The notes under the pieces: model-generated | Databases searched by the model: none | Told to the model about the DNA's origin: nothing | Seen by the model: the letters and a program-made list of their open reading frames with translations, nothing else | Shown here: positions 25,872-34,062 of the stretch, piece by piece | Layout of the letters: each line of letters starts with the position of its first letter | Numbering within the stretch: the first letter of the stretch is position 1 | Translations under genes and position numbers: made by a program | DNA from: Pseudomonas sp. NCCP-436 | GTDB taxonomy: Bacteria > Pseudomonadota > Gammaproteobacteria > Pseudomonadales > Pseudomonadaceae | NCBI RefSeq assembly: GCF_019656335.1 | Contig: NZ_BPLZ01000001.1 | Span: 248,001 to 312,000 of the forward strand | Reading direction: 5' to 3' | Length of the DNA stretch: 64,000 nt

Positions 25872-28592
25872 TTACTGCCAGTTGGCGGAAATCAGCAGAT
25901 CCAGCTGCTCGCGCTGCGGTACGGACAGATCCAGTTCACCACCGTCTGGGCTGCCGAACGCGGCCATGGCATCCACCAGGTTGTTGACCTGTTTGAAGTT
26001 TAGGGCGCGCCCGTCGTCGAGCTGGAACTGCTCGAGCTGGTTGACTGTGCCGCGATACCAGTCACGGATGATTACCTGATCCTCACTGCCCAGCAACTGC
26101 ACCTGCAGGTCGTTGCCGCTACGACCGAGCCAGAGGTGCTCGGCAGCGATACCCTCGCCAAAGTGCAGGACGTCGACTGCACCACTGTTACTACCTGTCT
26201 CGATGATGGTGTCGACACCATCGCCGAGGTTGAACAGGTAGGTATCGCTGTGATTGCTGCCGTAGAGGGTATCGTCGCCGGTGTCGCCGACGAAGAGGTT
26301 GTCACGGGCAGAGGTGCTGACCTTGAGCACATCGTTGCCGGAGCCGCCATAGAGGCGGTTGGAACCACTACCACCATCGAGCAGGTCATCGCCTGCACCA
26401 CCATAAAGCTGGTCGTTCTGCGCTGTCCCGGTCAGGTGATCTGCGGCGGCGCTGCCGAGCAGCAGTGTGGGGCCGAATTCGCCCTGAAGTTGCTGCTGCT
26501 CTGCCGGGCTCAGTTTCTCCACCCAGTTGAGCAGCGATATGCTGACGAAGTCAGCGAGCAGACTACCGTTGAAAGCCTGATGCTTCTGCAGATCGAATAG
26601 ATCGGATACGGCTTTTGCGACGTTCTGCTCGGCAACCTGCTCAAGTATTTCGGTGATGCCGGAGTAGTCGAGTTCGACCCCATCAACTCCAAGTGTCAGG
26701 CCGATGGCATCGACATAAGGCTTCAGGCGTGTTTGCAGTAGCAGACCTTCGTAAACGGAATCCAGCAGTGCCTGGTAAGCGGATCGAATACCTGCCATCT
26801 GTTGTGGGCCAAAAGAGAAGGAACTCTCGGTAATGTAGGTCGTGCCCCCCAGAACTGCCGCAAGAGCGACACCAGAGCGCTGCTGTGCTCCAGCCTTATG
26901 ATTTAGCGAGGTCTGTCCGCTGCTCGTGATAGTGGGCGCGTCGAAACTGAAAAAGTACTGGTTATTGAATACCTCCAATACCTTGATCTTCTCCAGAAGC
27001 TCTTTCCTTTCCAACTGTGTAACCGTGAGCCCAGAGTTGTTTCCAGCGTTTCCCATCGTGGCCGATCCACCACCACTTCCTCCGCTGCCCATTGCATCCG
27101 AACCATGCACGGTCCAACTGTAAGCAAACGCGAAATTGTAAGGTGTGCCGTTGCCCAGATCGCCAATGCGCTGATCGAAGGTACGAAATTCAGCGGTTTC
27201 CGACCAAGCGCTGACAACTTGCTCCAGCAAGGCTTTCTGGGCCGTGCTCGTTTCAGCCTGTGCATAGCTGGTGAGCAGATCCTGCAATTTTTGGCTGCCT
27301 ACGGCCGCTTCGCGCAAATCGCGTACTGCACCGGAGCCTTGCATATCCGGCAGCCCACGAAGCGTTTCGGGAATCTCGATACGGTCGCCAAACTTGCGGT
27401 AGAACTGATTGTCTTCGAAGTACACGTCACCGCTGACACCGGTGCCGCCACCACGGCTTTCGTCCCACTCGAAGGTACTGAAACCATCGATATGGTTGTT
27501 ATTGCCCAGGTTCTGGAGTTTGCCGTCCGAACCGGTATTGATGCTCTTGATACCCAGTTCTTCCAGAGTGAACAGTTCGCCACCTTGGCTGATACCGTCG
27601 CCATTGAGATCGCGCCATACGCGCAGGTCGGCCCACACGGCATCGCTGGCATCCAGTTTCCCATCGCCGTTCCCGTCGACCGCCTGCATGGCCTCGAAGC
27701 CGTCACGGGCCTTCTGTCCATTGGCCAGCAGGGTGTTTTCACCGAATAACTCCAGACCGCTATCGATGGTGCCATTGCCATTGCGATCCAGCACCAGCAG
27801 GCCGTCGTCGGACTTGACCCAGCCGGTTCCGTGTTTATTACCATCACCATCGTGGTCGAATAGTACCTGGCCATGGGCGCCGAAGGTTTCGATGCCATCG
27901 CCGTCGAGGTCTAGGACGATGGGGGATGCGGTTTTTAGTGCAAGATCAAAGTGGGTGTTGACATCGGAGTTGATCCCGAAGGGGTCGAAGTAATCAAAAA
28001 GGAAGTTGGCCAAGGCTTCTACTCCCATTCCGAGACCAACGACTAGCAGAACAGCCGGGATTCCTACGATGCCCGCCGCTGCAAGGCCCGCCGCTATAGC
28101 GATGCCGGCACCAAGGGCAATTAGCGATGAGGCTGCTCCGTAGTAATTGCCTTCTGCAGCCTGCCATCCCATGTTGGCGATATCTGCCAATGGGCCAAGG
28201 AAGTCCGCCCCCTTGGCGACTAATTGGCGATTGACACTACTCAGGAGGCTTTGGTCAACCTTATCCAAGGCACTCATCCCTTGGGCTCTCAAGTTCTCCG
28301 CATGCTGTCTGAAGGCTAAAGAGGTACTATCGAGTGCATTCTGGGCAGAGTTCCTCATATCCATACCTGCTTGAGATGCACTCTTGGCCAAGTCAGACGC
28401 TCTCTGGGAGAAGTAATCGAACTGGCTAGCTAGGGTGTTCGCAATTTCTTGTTGTTTTACTGCGTTGTTGAAATCCGCCTGGGAGTAAGAAGAGGATATT
28501 TCTCTGAGAGTGCCAGTTAACGTGTTTGTTATACTTGTCCAATACTGATTAAGGATGTCACTGTTGTTTGGTGCTGTAGTGTCATTAGCCAT
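25872..28592 (-). CDS. RTX protein with FrpC-like module and hydrophobic N-terminal hairpin, candidate secreted toxin
   Basis: This is a 906-residue acidic protein with no Sec signal. Residues 1-150 are helical and amphipathic; 155-197 form a glycine- and alanine-rich hydrophobic hairpin like the core of pore-forming colicins. Residues about 222-355 hold an FrpC/ApxIVA-type self-processing module: SPIVLDLDGDGIETFG, then repeated EF-hand-like loops such as DHDGDGNK, DRNGNGTIDSG, DGNGDGKLDASD and DLNGDGISQGGE. A Gly/Ser linker (501-521) and an unrecognised helical part follow. RTX nonapeptides (QLYGGAGDDLLDGGSG, GGSGNDVL) occupy about 713-790, then a C-terminal secretion region. Type I export fits the HlyB/HlyD genes upstream. 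The start codon overlaps the preceding membrane-protein gene by 8 bases. A toxin role is inference. Confidence 0.78.
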   Translation of the reverse strand: MANDTTAPNNSDILNQYWTSITNTLTGTLREISSSYSQADFNNAVKQQEIANTLASQFDYFSQRASDLAKSASQAGMDMRNSAQNALDSTSLAFRQHAENLRAQGMSALDKVDQSLLSSVNRQLVAKGADFLGPLADIANMGWQAAEGNYYGAASSLIALGAGIAIAAGLAAAGIVGIPAVLLVVGLGMGVEALANFLFDYFDPFGINSDVNTHFDLALKTASPIVLDLDGDGIETFGAHGQVLFDHDGDGNKHGTGWVKSDDGLLVLDRNGNGTIDSGLELFGENTLLANGQKARDGFEAMQAVDGNGDGKLDASDAVWADLRVWRDLNGDGISQGGELFTLEELGIKSINTGSDGKLQNLGNNNHIDGFSTFEWDESRGGGTGVSGDVYFEDNQFYRKFGDRIEIPETLRGLPDMQGSGAVRDLREAAVGSQKLQDLLTSYAQAETSTAQKALLEQVVSAWSETAEFRTFDQRIGDLGNGTPYNFAFAYSWTVHGSDAMGSGGSGGGSATMGNAGNNSGLTVTQLERKELLEKIKVLEVFNNQYFFSFDAPTITSSGQTSLNHKAGAQQRSGVALAAVLGGTTYITESSFSFGPQQMAGIRSAYQALLDSVYEGLLLQTRLKPYVDAIGLTLGVDGVELDYSGITEILEQVAEQNVAKAVSDLFDLQKHQAFNGSLLADFVSISLLNWVEKLSPAEQQQLQGEFGPTLLLGSAAADHLTGTAQNDQLYGGAGDDLLDGGSGSNRLYGGSGNDVLKVSTSARDNLFVGDTGDDTLYGSNHSDTYLFNLGDGVDTIIETGSNSGAVDVLHFGEGIAAEHLWLGRSGNDLQVQLLGSEDQVIIRDWYRGTVNQLEQFQLDDGRALNFKQVNNLVDAMAAFGSPDGGELDLSVPQREQLDLLISANWQ

Positions 28593-29070
28593 TATAAGTC
28601 CCTTTGGTGGTTGCTGCTGAAATTAGAAATGCTGTTATCCATAGGTAGATGAATACAATCAGTGCCGCGCCAACCCAATCCCAGTTATGAATAAAAAAAA
28701 GTGCTAGCTTGCTGTACTTTGTATTTCTTTCCAGTGGGACGATGTCTAGCGCCATGGGTAGGGATATGAAAGTTAGGGTAATTAAGAAGAATTTCCCTTT
28801 GATTGATTTTGTTTTTGACTTGAAGCCGTGTTTGCGCATAAGGCAGATGATAATTGGCAGCGTTGCCAAATATGTGAGGCAGGCGAGCAGGAATGACGAA
28901 GCGTCATCTACTTTTCGCGACAAATTGCTATAGATGTGCAAGTTTACGATTGCACTATCTGAAGTAATTGTGGGTAGCAAATTGGCTGCAGTTATGCCGA
29001 GCAGCAACCAAGCAAAAGAAATATAGGCTAATTTCTTGGATATTTTTAATTTGTTGCTTTTTGGGTGCAT
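28585..29070 (-). CDS. Four-helix membrane protein, candidate immunity protein
   Basis: This 161-residue basic protein has four hydrophobic stretches at about 14-33, 58-78, 93-112 and 130-155, with short loops. I recognise no family. Its stop overlaps the RTX start codon (ATGGCTAA), so the two are translationally coupled. Size, topology and coupling recall immunity proteins of pore-forming colicins, which sit in the inner membrane and block the channel; this is inference only. The gene is AT-rich: I counted 37% GC over bases 28681-28740. The ATG has AAAGG about 8 bases upstream. It could instead be a chaperone or export accessory. Confidence 0.6.
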   Translation of the reverse strand: MHPKSNKLKISKKLAYISFAWLLLGITAANLLPTITSDSAIVNLHIYSNLSRKVDDASSFLLACLTYLATLPIIICLMRKHGFKSKTKSIKGKFFLITLTFISLPMALDIVPLERNTKYSKLALFFIHNWDWVGAALIVFIYLWITAFLISAATTKGTYNG

Positions 29071-29335
29071 GGATTAGCCTTTATAGGGGTGGTGATAAAT
29101 ATATAGAGGCATTCAAGCAGGCTCTTTGTGAGTTCGTTATGTATGAATTAATTTTTTAAAGTTTGCTCGTGGTTGGCTATTGCGTTTTTCTGGTGCTCCG
29201 ACCGTCTCACGGTTTCATTTTTCTCTTTGATACACCAATGGCCCTCATGGGGACGCCTCCCCTCTGTCTGAGGGTTAAGATATGTAGAGTCTTTGGGGGC
29301 GATCTTGACTGTTACTGTATAACTCATAAGGTCTC

Positions 29336-29818
29336 CTATACCTTAGAGTTGTGTCGAAATACAGCAAGATAAGTCTCGAGTGGCTTGTATTTACCTACAG
29401 GCCTCGTGGTGTGATAGCTTATCTTGTAATTCCCTTTTTCTAACCAAATTGCTTTTAGTATCTTGTGATGTCCATCTTCAACTTGCCCATTCAGTCTGAA
29501 GGCGTGTCTCCCGTCAGTTCCTGTTACATTGAACTGCCCTTCAAAGACAACGCTCTTGCCATTCTTCAGAGTTATGCTAAGTCTAGGAGCGCTACTGGAT
29601 GGCTCTCTGATTATTTTAGAGAATTCCTCGTATGAAAACGAACTGGGAGGGTCTCGAAAAATAACCCCTACCGTGTACCAGCCCTCTTCCTTTATGCTGA
29701 CATCTTCTGATCGTTGTGTTTTCTCATCCCAAAGCTCGACAGGGTAGAGTTGCTCTAGCCCTGAATTGATGCATCCTGTTAATCCAAGTATTGATAGTAT
29801 TAGAACTGGAAGCTTCAC
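29336..29818 (-). CDS. Lipoprotein of unknown function in the RTX gene cluster
   Basis: This is a 160-residue predicted lipoprotein. The start is GTG 29816-29818, with GAAGGAG 7 bases upstream; the product opens (M)KLPVLILSILGLTGC with lipobox LTGC and acylated Cys16. The residue after Cys is Ile, so it should go to the outer membrane. The mature part is beta-rich, with LSITLKNGKSVVFEGQFNV and a C-terminal KGNYKISYHTTRPVGKY. No family was recognised. It lies between the secretion genes and the membrane-protein/RTX pair, 265 bases before the latter. In Neisseria the RTX protein FrpC is encoded with the outer-membrane lipoprotein FrpD, so a partner role is possible, but I see no sequence likeness I could defend. 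Confidence 0.6.
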   Translation of the reverse strand: MKLPVLILSILGLTGCINSGLEQLYPVELWDEKTQRSEDVSIKEEGWYTVGVIFRDPPSSFSYEEFSKIIREPSSSAPRLSITLKNGKSVVFEGQFNVTGTDGRHAFRLNGQVEDGHHKILKAIWLEKGNYKISYHTTRPVGKYKPLETYLAVFRHNSKV

Positions 29819-30013
29819 TGTTATCTCCTTCGGATCGTGATCTTGTTTGCTTTCAAGAATGCACCGGAAAAACAAATTCGCTTTGCTTTACGGTCAATAT
29901 CTGAGCGCTCAGTTTTTCTAGGCGCGCGGTAGTAGACAGAGATGTCTAAGAAATATCTGGTGAATAAAGTACATTCATGTGCAGCCCTCCTTGGGCTCCT
30001 GATTAGCGGACTG

Positions 30014-31429
30014 TCAGCGCTCTGCCAGGCTCTCGTCCACATACTGCTGCAACGGGCTGAGGAAGTAGTCGATCACCTTGCGCTTGTCGGTCTTCACCTC
30101 GGCCCTGATCGCCATCCCCGGCGACAACGGCACCTGCTGGCTGCCCACCAGGATGCTGTTTTCCCTGAGCTGGATCCGTGTGCTGTACACCAGCCCCAGG
30201 CGCTCGTCCTCGATGGCATCGTCGGAAATGCTCTGCACCGTGCCATGCACCACGCCGTACTTGGTGAAGGTGAAGGTATCCACCTTGACCTCCACTTCCT
30301 GGCCCGGACGCACAAAGCCGATGTCCTTGTTCTCCAGCAGGGCCTCGACTTCCACCGGCTGATTGCTCGGCACGATGACCATCAGTGGCTGGGCTTCGGT
30401 CACCACCCCGCCCGTGGTGTGGATGGCCAACTGCTGGACGGTGCCGTCCACCGGCGCGGTGAGGTGCATCAGGCGGTTGCGCTGTTCGGCCTTGCTCAGT
30501 TCCTGCTGCAGACCGGCGGCGCGTTGCTGCGATTCGTGCAACAGGTCGAGCATGGCCCGACGGGTCTGCGCCAGTACACTCTGGCGGCGGCTTTCGGCCT
30601 GTTGCCTCGCCGCCTGCAGCTCCAGTACGCGGGCTTGCTGTACGGCCAGTTCGCGCTCCTGATCCAGGCGCTGCTGTTCCTTTTCCAGGTAGGCATGCTT
30701 GGCGATATAGGCCTTGTCCAACAGGCGTTTGTAGTCCGCCGCCAGTTGCTGGGCGATGGGCAGGGATTCCTGCAGCTTGGCTACCCAGGCGCGGGCGGCC
30801 TGGATTTCCGCCGTGCGCTGGGCGATCTCGGCGTCGCTCTGCTGCAGTGCGCTTTGCAGTTCCAGGTATTGGCCTCTCAGCCAGGTCTGGGCCGATAGCT
30901 GCTGTGACTCGGCGACCTGGGGAATGCGCGTGGCCAGGGAGGCGGGTTCACGGTTCTCTTCGATGGCTTCGAGCAGGCTACTGGCCCGCGCGCTGTCGAT
31001 CTGGGCCGCCAGCAGGTCGCTCTTCAGGCGCTGGACGTCCGCGCCGGTGATCTGGGTATCCAGCTCGACCAGCAGCTCCCCGGCTTTCACGGTCTGTCCG
31101 TCGTAGACATGGATCGCCTTGACCACCGCCACTTCGCTGGGCTGGATGACCTTGCTCTTGCCGCTGGGGACGATCTTGCCGGTAGCCGTGGCGACCACAT
31201 CGATTTCACCGATGCAGGCCCAGAGCAGTGCCAGGGCGGCGAAGGCCATGATCGTCCACTGGATGATCCGCGGCGCAGGATGTACCGGTGCTTCCTGCAA
31301 GGCCAGGGCGGCGGGCAGGAAGTGCACTTCGTGACTCAGGCGTGGCGGCGCATCCATGCTTCTGCGCCGTTGCCAGGCATGGCGCCAGGCCTGGCGGTAG
31401 CGCTCGATCAGCTCGCGTTTGGCACTCAT
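30014..31429 (-). CDS. Type I secretion membrane fusion protein (HlyD family)
   Basis: This is a 471-residue periplasmic adaptor. It has a short cytoplasmic N-terminus and one membrane helix at about 55-75. The barrel-lipoyl entry follows (VVATATGKIVPSGKSKVIQP), then a long alpha-hairpin coiled coil at about 125-300, and the return lipoyl and barrel parts with LTAPVDGTVQQLAIHTTGGVV and the late GMAIRAEVKTDKRKVIDYFLSPL signature. It bridges the ATPase to an outer-membrane TolC-type channel, which is not encoded in the window. ATG 31427-31429 overlaps the ATPase stop by 4 bases. The open frame runs upstream well into the ATPase gene, but that part is a shadow. Confidence 0.93.
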   Translation of the reverse strand: MSAKRELIERYRQAWRHAWQRRRSMDAPPRLSHEVHFLPAALALQEAPVHPAPRIIQWTIMAFAALALLWACIGEIDVVATATGKIVPSGKSKVIQPSEVAVVKAIHVYDGQTVKAGELLVELDTQITGADVQRLKSDLLAAQIDSARASSLLEAIEENREPASLATRIPQVAESQQLSAQTWLRGQYLELQSALQQSDAEIAQRTAEIQAARAWVAKLQESLPIAQQLAADYKRLLDKAYIAKHAYLEKEQQRLDQERELAVQQARVLELQAARQQAESRRQSVLAQTRRAMLDLLHESQQRAAGLQQELSKAEQRNRLMHLTAPVDGTVQQLAIHTTGGVVTEAQPLMVIVPSNQPVEVEALLENKDIGFVRPGQEVEVKVDTFTFTKYGVVHGTVQSISDDAIEDERLGLVYSTRIQLRENSILVGSQQVPLSPGMAIRAEVKTDKRKVIDYFLSPLQQYVDESLAER

Positions 31430-33585
31430 GCGGCACCGCCTTGTTGCAGGCGGTGCAGACGGGAGTAGTGGCCAGCCTGGTGGGCGAGCAGTTCGGCATG
31501 GCTGCCCTGTTCGACGATCTGGCCGCGGTCCATGACCAGAATACGGTTGGCATCGCGCACGGCGCTCAGGCGGTGGGCGATGATGATCACCGTACGGCCC
31601 TTGCAGATGGCCTGCATGTTCTGCTGGATGATGCGCTCGGACTCGTAGTCCAGGGCGCTGGTGGCCTCGTCGAAGATCAGGATGCGCGGGTTGCCGATCA
31701 GCGCGCGGGCGATGGCGATACGCTGGCGTTGCCCGCCGGACAACGAGGCGCCGTGCTCGCCGACCACCGTGTCGTAGCCTTCCGGCAGTTCCAGGATGAA
31801 TTCGTGGGCGCCGGCCATCTTGGCGGCCTGCATCACCTGCTCGATGGGCGCGCCCGGATCGGTCAACGCGATGTTCTCGCGGATGCTGCGGGCAAACAGC
31901 ATGTTGTCCTGCAGCACCACGCCGATCTGCCGGCGCAGCGAGGAGACGTCGGCCAGCGCCAGATCCATGCCATCGACCAGCACCCGGCCGCGCTCGGGCG
32001 TATAGAGACGCTGCAACAGTCGGGTCAGGGTGCTCTTGCCCGAGCCGGAACGGCCGACCACGCCGATCACTTCGCCGGGCTGGATGTGCAGGCTGATACC
32101 CCGGAGGATTTCCGAGCCGTCCGGCCGGTAGCGGAAGTGCACCTGATCGAACTCGATCTGCCCCTTGAGCGGCGGCAAGGCGCTGCGGGTGGCCTGGGAC
32201 AGTTCGGTGCGGGTGTTGAGGATGTCGCCCAGGCGCTGCACCGAGACGCCGGTCTGCTGGAAGTTCGTCCACAGCTGGGCCAGGCGCATGATCGGCTGCG
32301 AAACCCGCCCGGCGAGCATGTTGAAGGCGATCAGTTGCCCCACTGTCAGATCGCCTTCGATCACCAGACGCGCGCCCAGCCAGAGCGTGGCCACGGTCAC
32401 CAGCTTGCCGACGAAGCCGACGCTTTCATTGGCGAGGGTGGACAGGTTCTGGGTCTTGAAACTGGCGGCCACATAACCCGCAAGCTGGTTGTCCCACTTG
32501 CGGTTGATCTGCGGCTCGACCGCCATGGCTTTCAGGGTGTCGATGCCGTTGACCGTCTCGACCAGAAAGGCCTGGTTCTCGGCGCCACGCGAGAAGCTTT
32601 CGTTGAGCCGGGCGCGCAGTACCGGCGTTATCAGCAGCGAGATCACGAAGTACAGCGGCAGCGACAGGATCACTACCAACGTCAGCCAGCCGCTGTAGAA
32701 GAACATCACGGCGATGAACACCACCGAGAACAGCACGTCGAGAATCAGCGTGATGGCATTGCCGGTCAGGAAGCTGCGGATGTTCTCCAGCTCGCGTACC
32801 CGCGCCACCGAGTCGCCTACCCTGCGCGCCTGGAAATAGGCCAGTGGCAGGGTCACCAGGTGACGGAACAGCCTCGAACCCAGCTCCACGTCGATACGGC
32901 TGGCCGTGTGGGCGAACACGTAGGTGCGCAGACCCGACAACAGGGTCTCGAAGATCATGATGCCGAGCAGGCCGATGGCGATCACGTCCAGCGTCGACAG
33001 GCCACGATGCACCAGCACCTTGTCCATCACCACTTGGAAGAACAAGGGCGTGAGCAAGGCGAAGATCTGCAGCACGAAGGACACCAGCAGCACCTCGCCG
33101 AGCAGCTTGCGGTACTTGACGATGGCCGGGATGAACCAGGTGAAATCGAAGCGCGACAGCTCGCCAGCCATCGAGGCTTCGGAGCGGATCAGGATCAGCT
33201 CGCCCGTCCAGCGCGCTTGCAGGTGTTCGAGCGAGACGACTTCGGGGCGTTGCGCCTGGGGATCGTGAATCAGTGCCTGATGCTTGCTTTCGTCGACACG
33301 GGCGATGATGAAGAAGCGGCCATCCTGATCAGCCGCAATTGCAGGCAACGGGACATGCGGCAGGCGCTCGAGTGAACTGCGTGCGGACTTGGCCTTGAGG
33401 TCGAGCTTCTTCGCCGCCAGCAGCAACTCGGCGCGACCGAATGCGTGGCCATTTTCGGCGAACTCATGGGCGAGCTGTTCAGGCGAGGCGGCCACGTTGT
33501 GGAAACGAGCCAGAATTACTAGGCATGCGAGGCCACTGTCGGAGAGGAAGGGCTGATCAGGCTGCCGATTTTCTTGAGTTTGCAT
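31426..33585 (-). CDS. Type I secretion ABC transporter ATPase (HlyB family)
   Basis: This is a 719-residue exporter. Residues about 10-140 form a C39-like domain in which the protease Cys is replaced (DSGLACLVIL), so it is a docking domain as in HlyB and not a leader peptidase. This suits an RTX cargo without a double-glycine leader. The membrane domain spans about 155-440. The nucleotide-binding domain has Walker A GRSGSGKST, signature LSGGQRQR, Walker B ILIFDEATSALD and H-loop IIIAHRLS. The start is uncertain: ATG 33585 has only a weak ribosome site, and an in-frame start at 33624 is possible. It heads the cluster and overlaps the fusion-protein gene by 4 bases. Confidence 0.92.
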   Translation of the reverse strand: MQTQENRQPDQPFLSDSGLACLVILARFHNVAASPEQLAHEFAENGHAFGRAELLLAAKKLDLKAKSARSSLERLPHVPLPAIAADQDGRFFIIARVDESKHQALIHDPQAQRPEVVSLEHLQARWTGELILIRSEASMAGELSRFDFTWFIPAIVKYRKLLGEVLLVSFVLQIFALLTPLFFQVVMDKVLVHRGLSTLDVIAIGLLGIMIFETLLSGLRTYVFAHTASRIDVELGSRLFRHLVTLPLAYFQARRVGDSVARVRELENIRSFLTGNAITLILDVLFSVVFIAVMFFYSGWLTLVVILSLPLYFVISLLITPVLRARLNESFSRGAENQAFLVETVNGIDTLKAMAVEPQINRKWDNQLAGYVAASFKTQNLSTLANESVGFVGKLVTVATLWLGARLVIEGDLTVGQLIAFNMLAGRVSQPIMRLAQLWTNFQQTGVSVQRLGDILNTRTELSQATRSALPPLKGQIEFDQVHFRYRPDGSEILRGISLHIQPGEVIGVVGRSGSGKSTLTRLLQRLYTPERGRVLVDGMDLALADVSSLRRQIGVVLQDNMLFARSIRENIALTDPGAPIEQVMQAAKMAGAHEFILELPEGYDTVVGEHGASLSGGQRQRIAIARALIGNPRILIFDEATSALDYESERIIQQNMQAICKGRTVIIIAHRLSAVRDANRILVMDRGQIVEQGSHAELLAHQAGHYSRLHRLQQGGAA

Positions 33586-34062
33586 TCCATTGCACCAGAG
33601 CGGGTCGGATGACTGGGCCGGCAATTTACTGGAGGTGACAGTACCCTGTTCGGTTGGTATGCAATCGTGTCAAGCTCGTCACGCAAGTCTTGTGAAATCT
33701 GCCACAAGCACATTGGAGGCAAGGTGTTGCGTCTCCAGAGTAGCTTCGCTCAGCAGTTTCGCTGTTACTTGCAATGAGGCTTTGTTCTGTTGCAGGCGAT
33801 GCCGAGCGTTCCGGCATATCGAAGAGCGTATTCAATATGATCTGTGATCATCTCCGGCGTTCATGTGGAGACGTCCGCGTCCGATTGGCTGCTCCCGTCC
33901 TCTAGGGAGTTAAGCTTCCTGCGCCTGGCAAGTGGAGTATTCAGCTGTGTGGGCCCTGAGACACGTCCTGTAAGCCCCGAACTGCAGGATGGTTGTTATC
34001 GGCTAGTCTATCGAAGGGCCTGCCGAGGGATGGCAGGTGCCCGGCTCTACAGGGAGGTGAGC
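33586..34062. other. 477-base intergenic region between the secretion cluster and radC
   Basis: No gene is supported here. It must hold the divergent promoters of the secretion cluster and radC. A minus-strand TTGACA occurs at 33668-33673, but no good -10 element follows at the right distance. A perfect inverted repeat lies near the middle and is listed separately. Confidence 0.5.
33837..33851. promoter_or_regulatory. Inverted repeat ATGATC-TGT-GATCAT
   Basis: A perfect 6+6 base inverted repeat with a 3-base spacer lies between the divergent secretion and radC genes. Its form suits a dimeric regulator such as a GntR-type protein. No cognate regulator is adjacent. Confidence 0.35.

Noticed and set aside
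26250..26460. Repetitive stretch that could be taken for a CRISPR-like or tandem repeat
   Set aside because: The periodicity is that of RTX nonapeptide codons inside the RTX gene; spacers and identical repeats are absent.
29071..29335. Small genes in the 265-base gap between the membrane protein and lipoprotein genes
   Set aside because: The short open frames there lack ribosome sites and run against the cluster; the sequence is AT-rich and I see nothing else in it.
31430..32272. Long in-frame upstream extension of the membrane fusion protein gene, overlapping the ATPase gene
   Set aside because: The extension is low-complexity, Arg/Pro-rich and out of frame with the well-conserved ATPase. 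The family start at 31429 overlaps the ATPase stop by 4 bases, as expected for an operon.
31288..33375. 695-codon open frame on the plus strand
   Set aside because: It lies entirely antisense to the secretion genes. The composition of a high-GC codon shadow and the absence of any domain explain it.
33645..33673. Sigma-70 promoter for the secretion cluster based on TTGACA at 33668-33673 (minus strand)
   Set aside because: No sequence resembling TATAAT lies 15-19 bases downstream.
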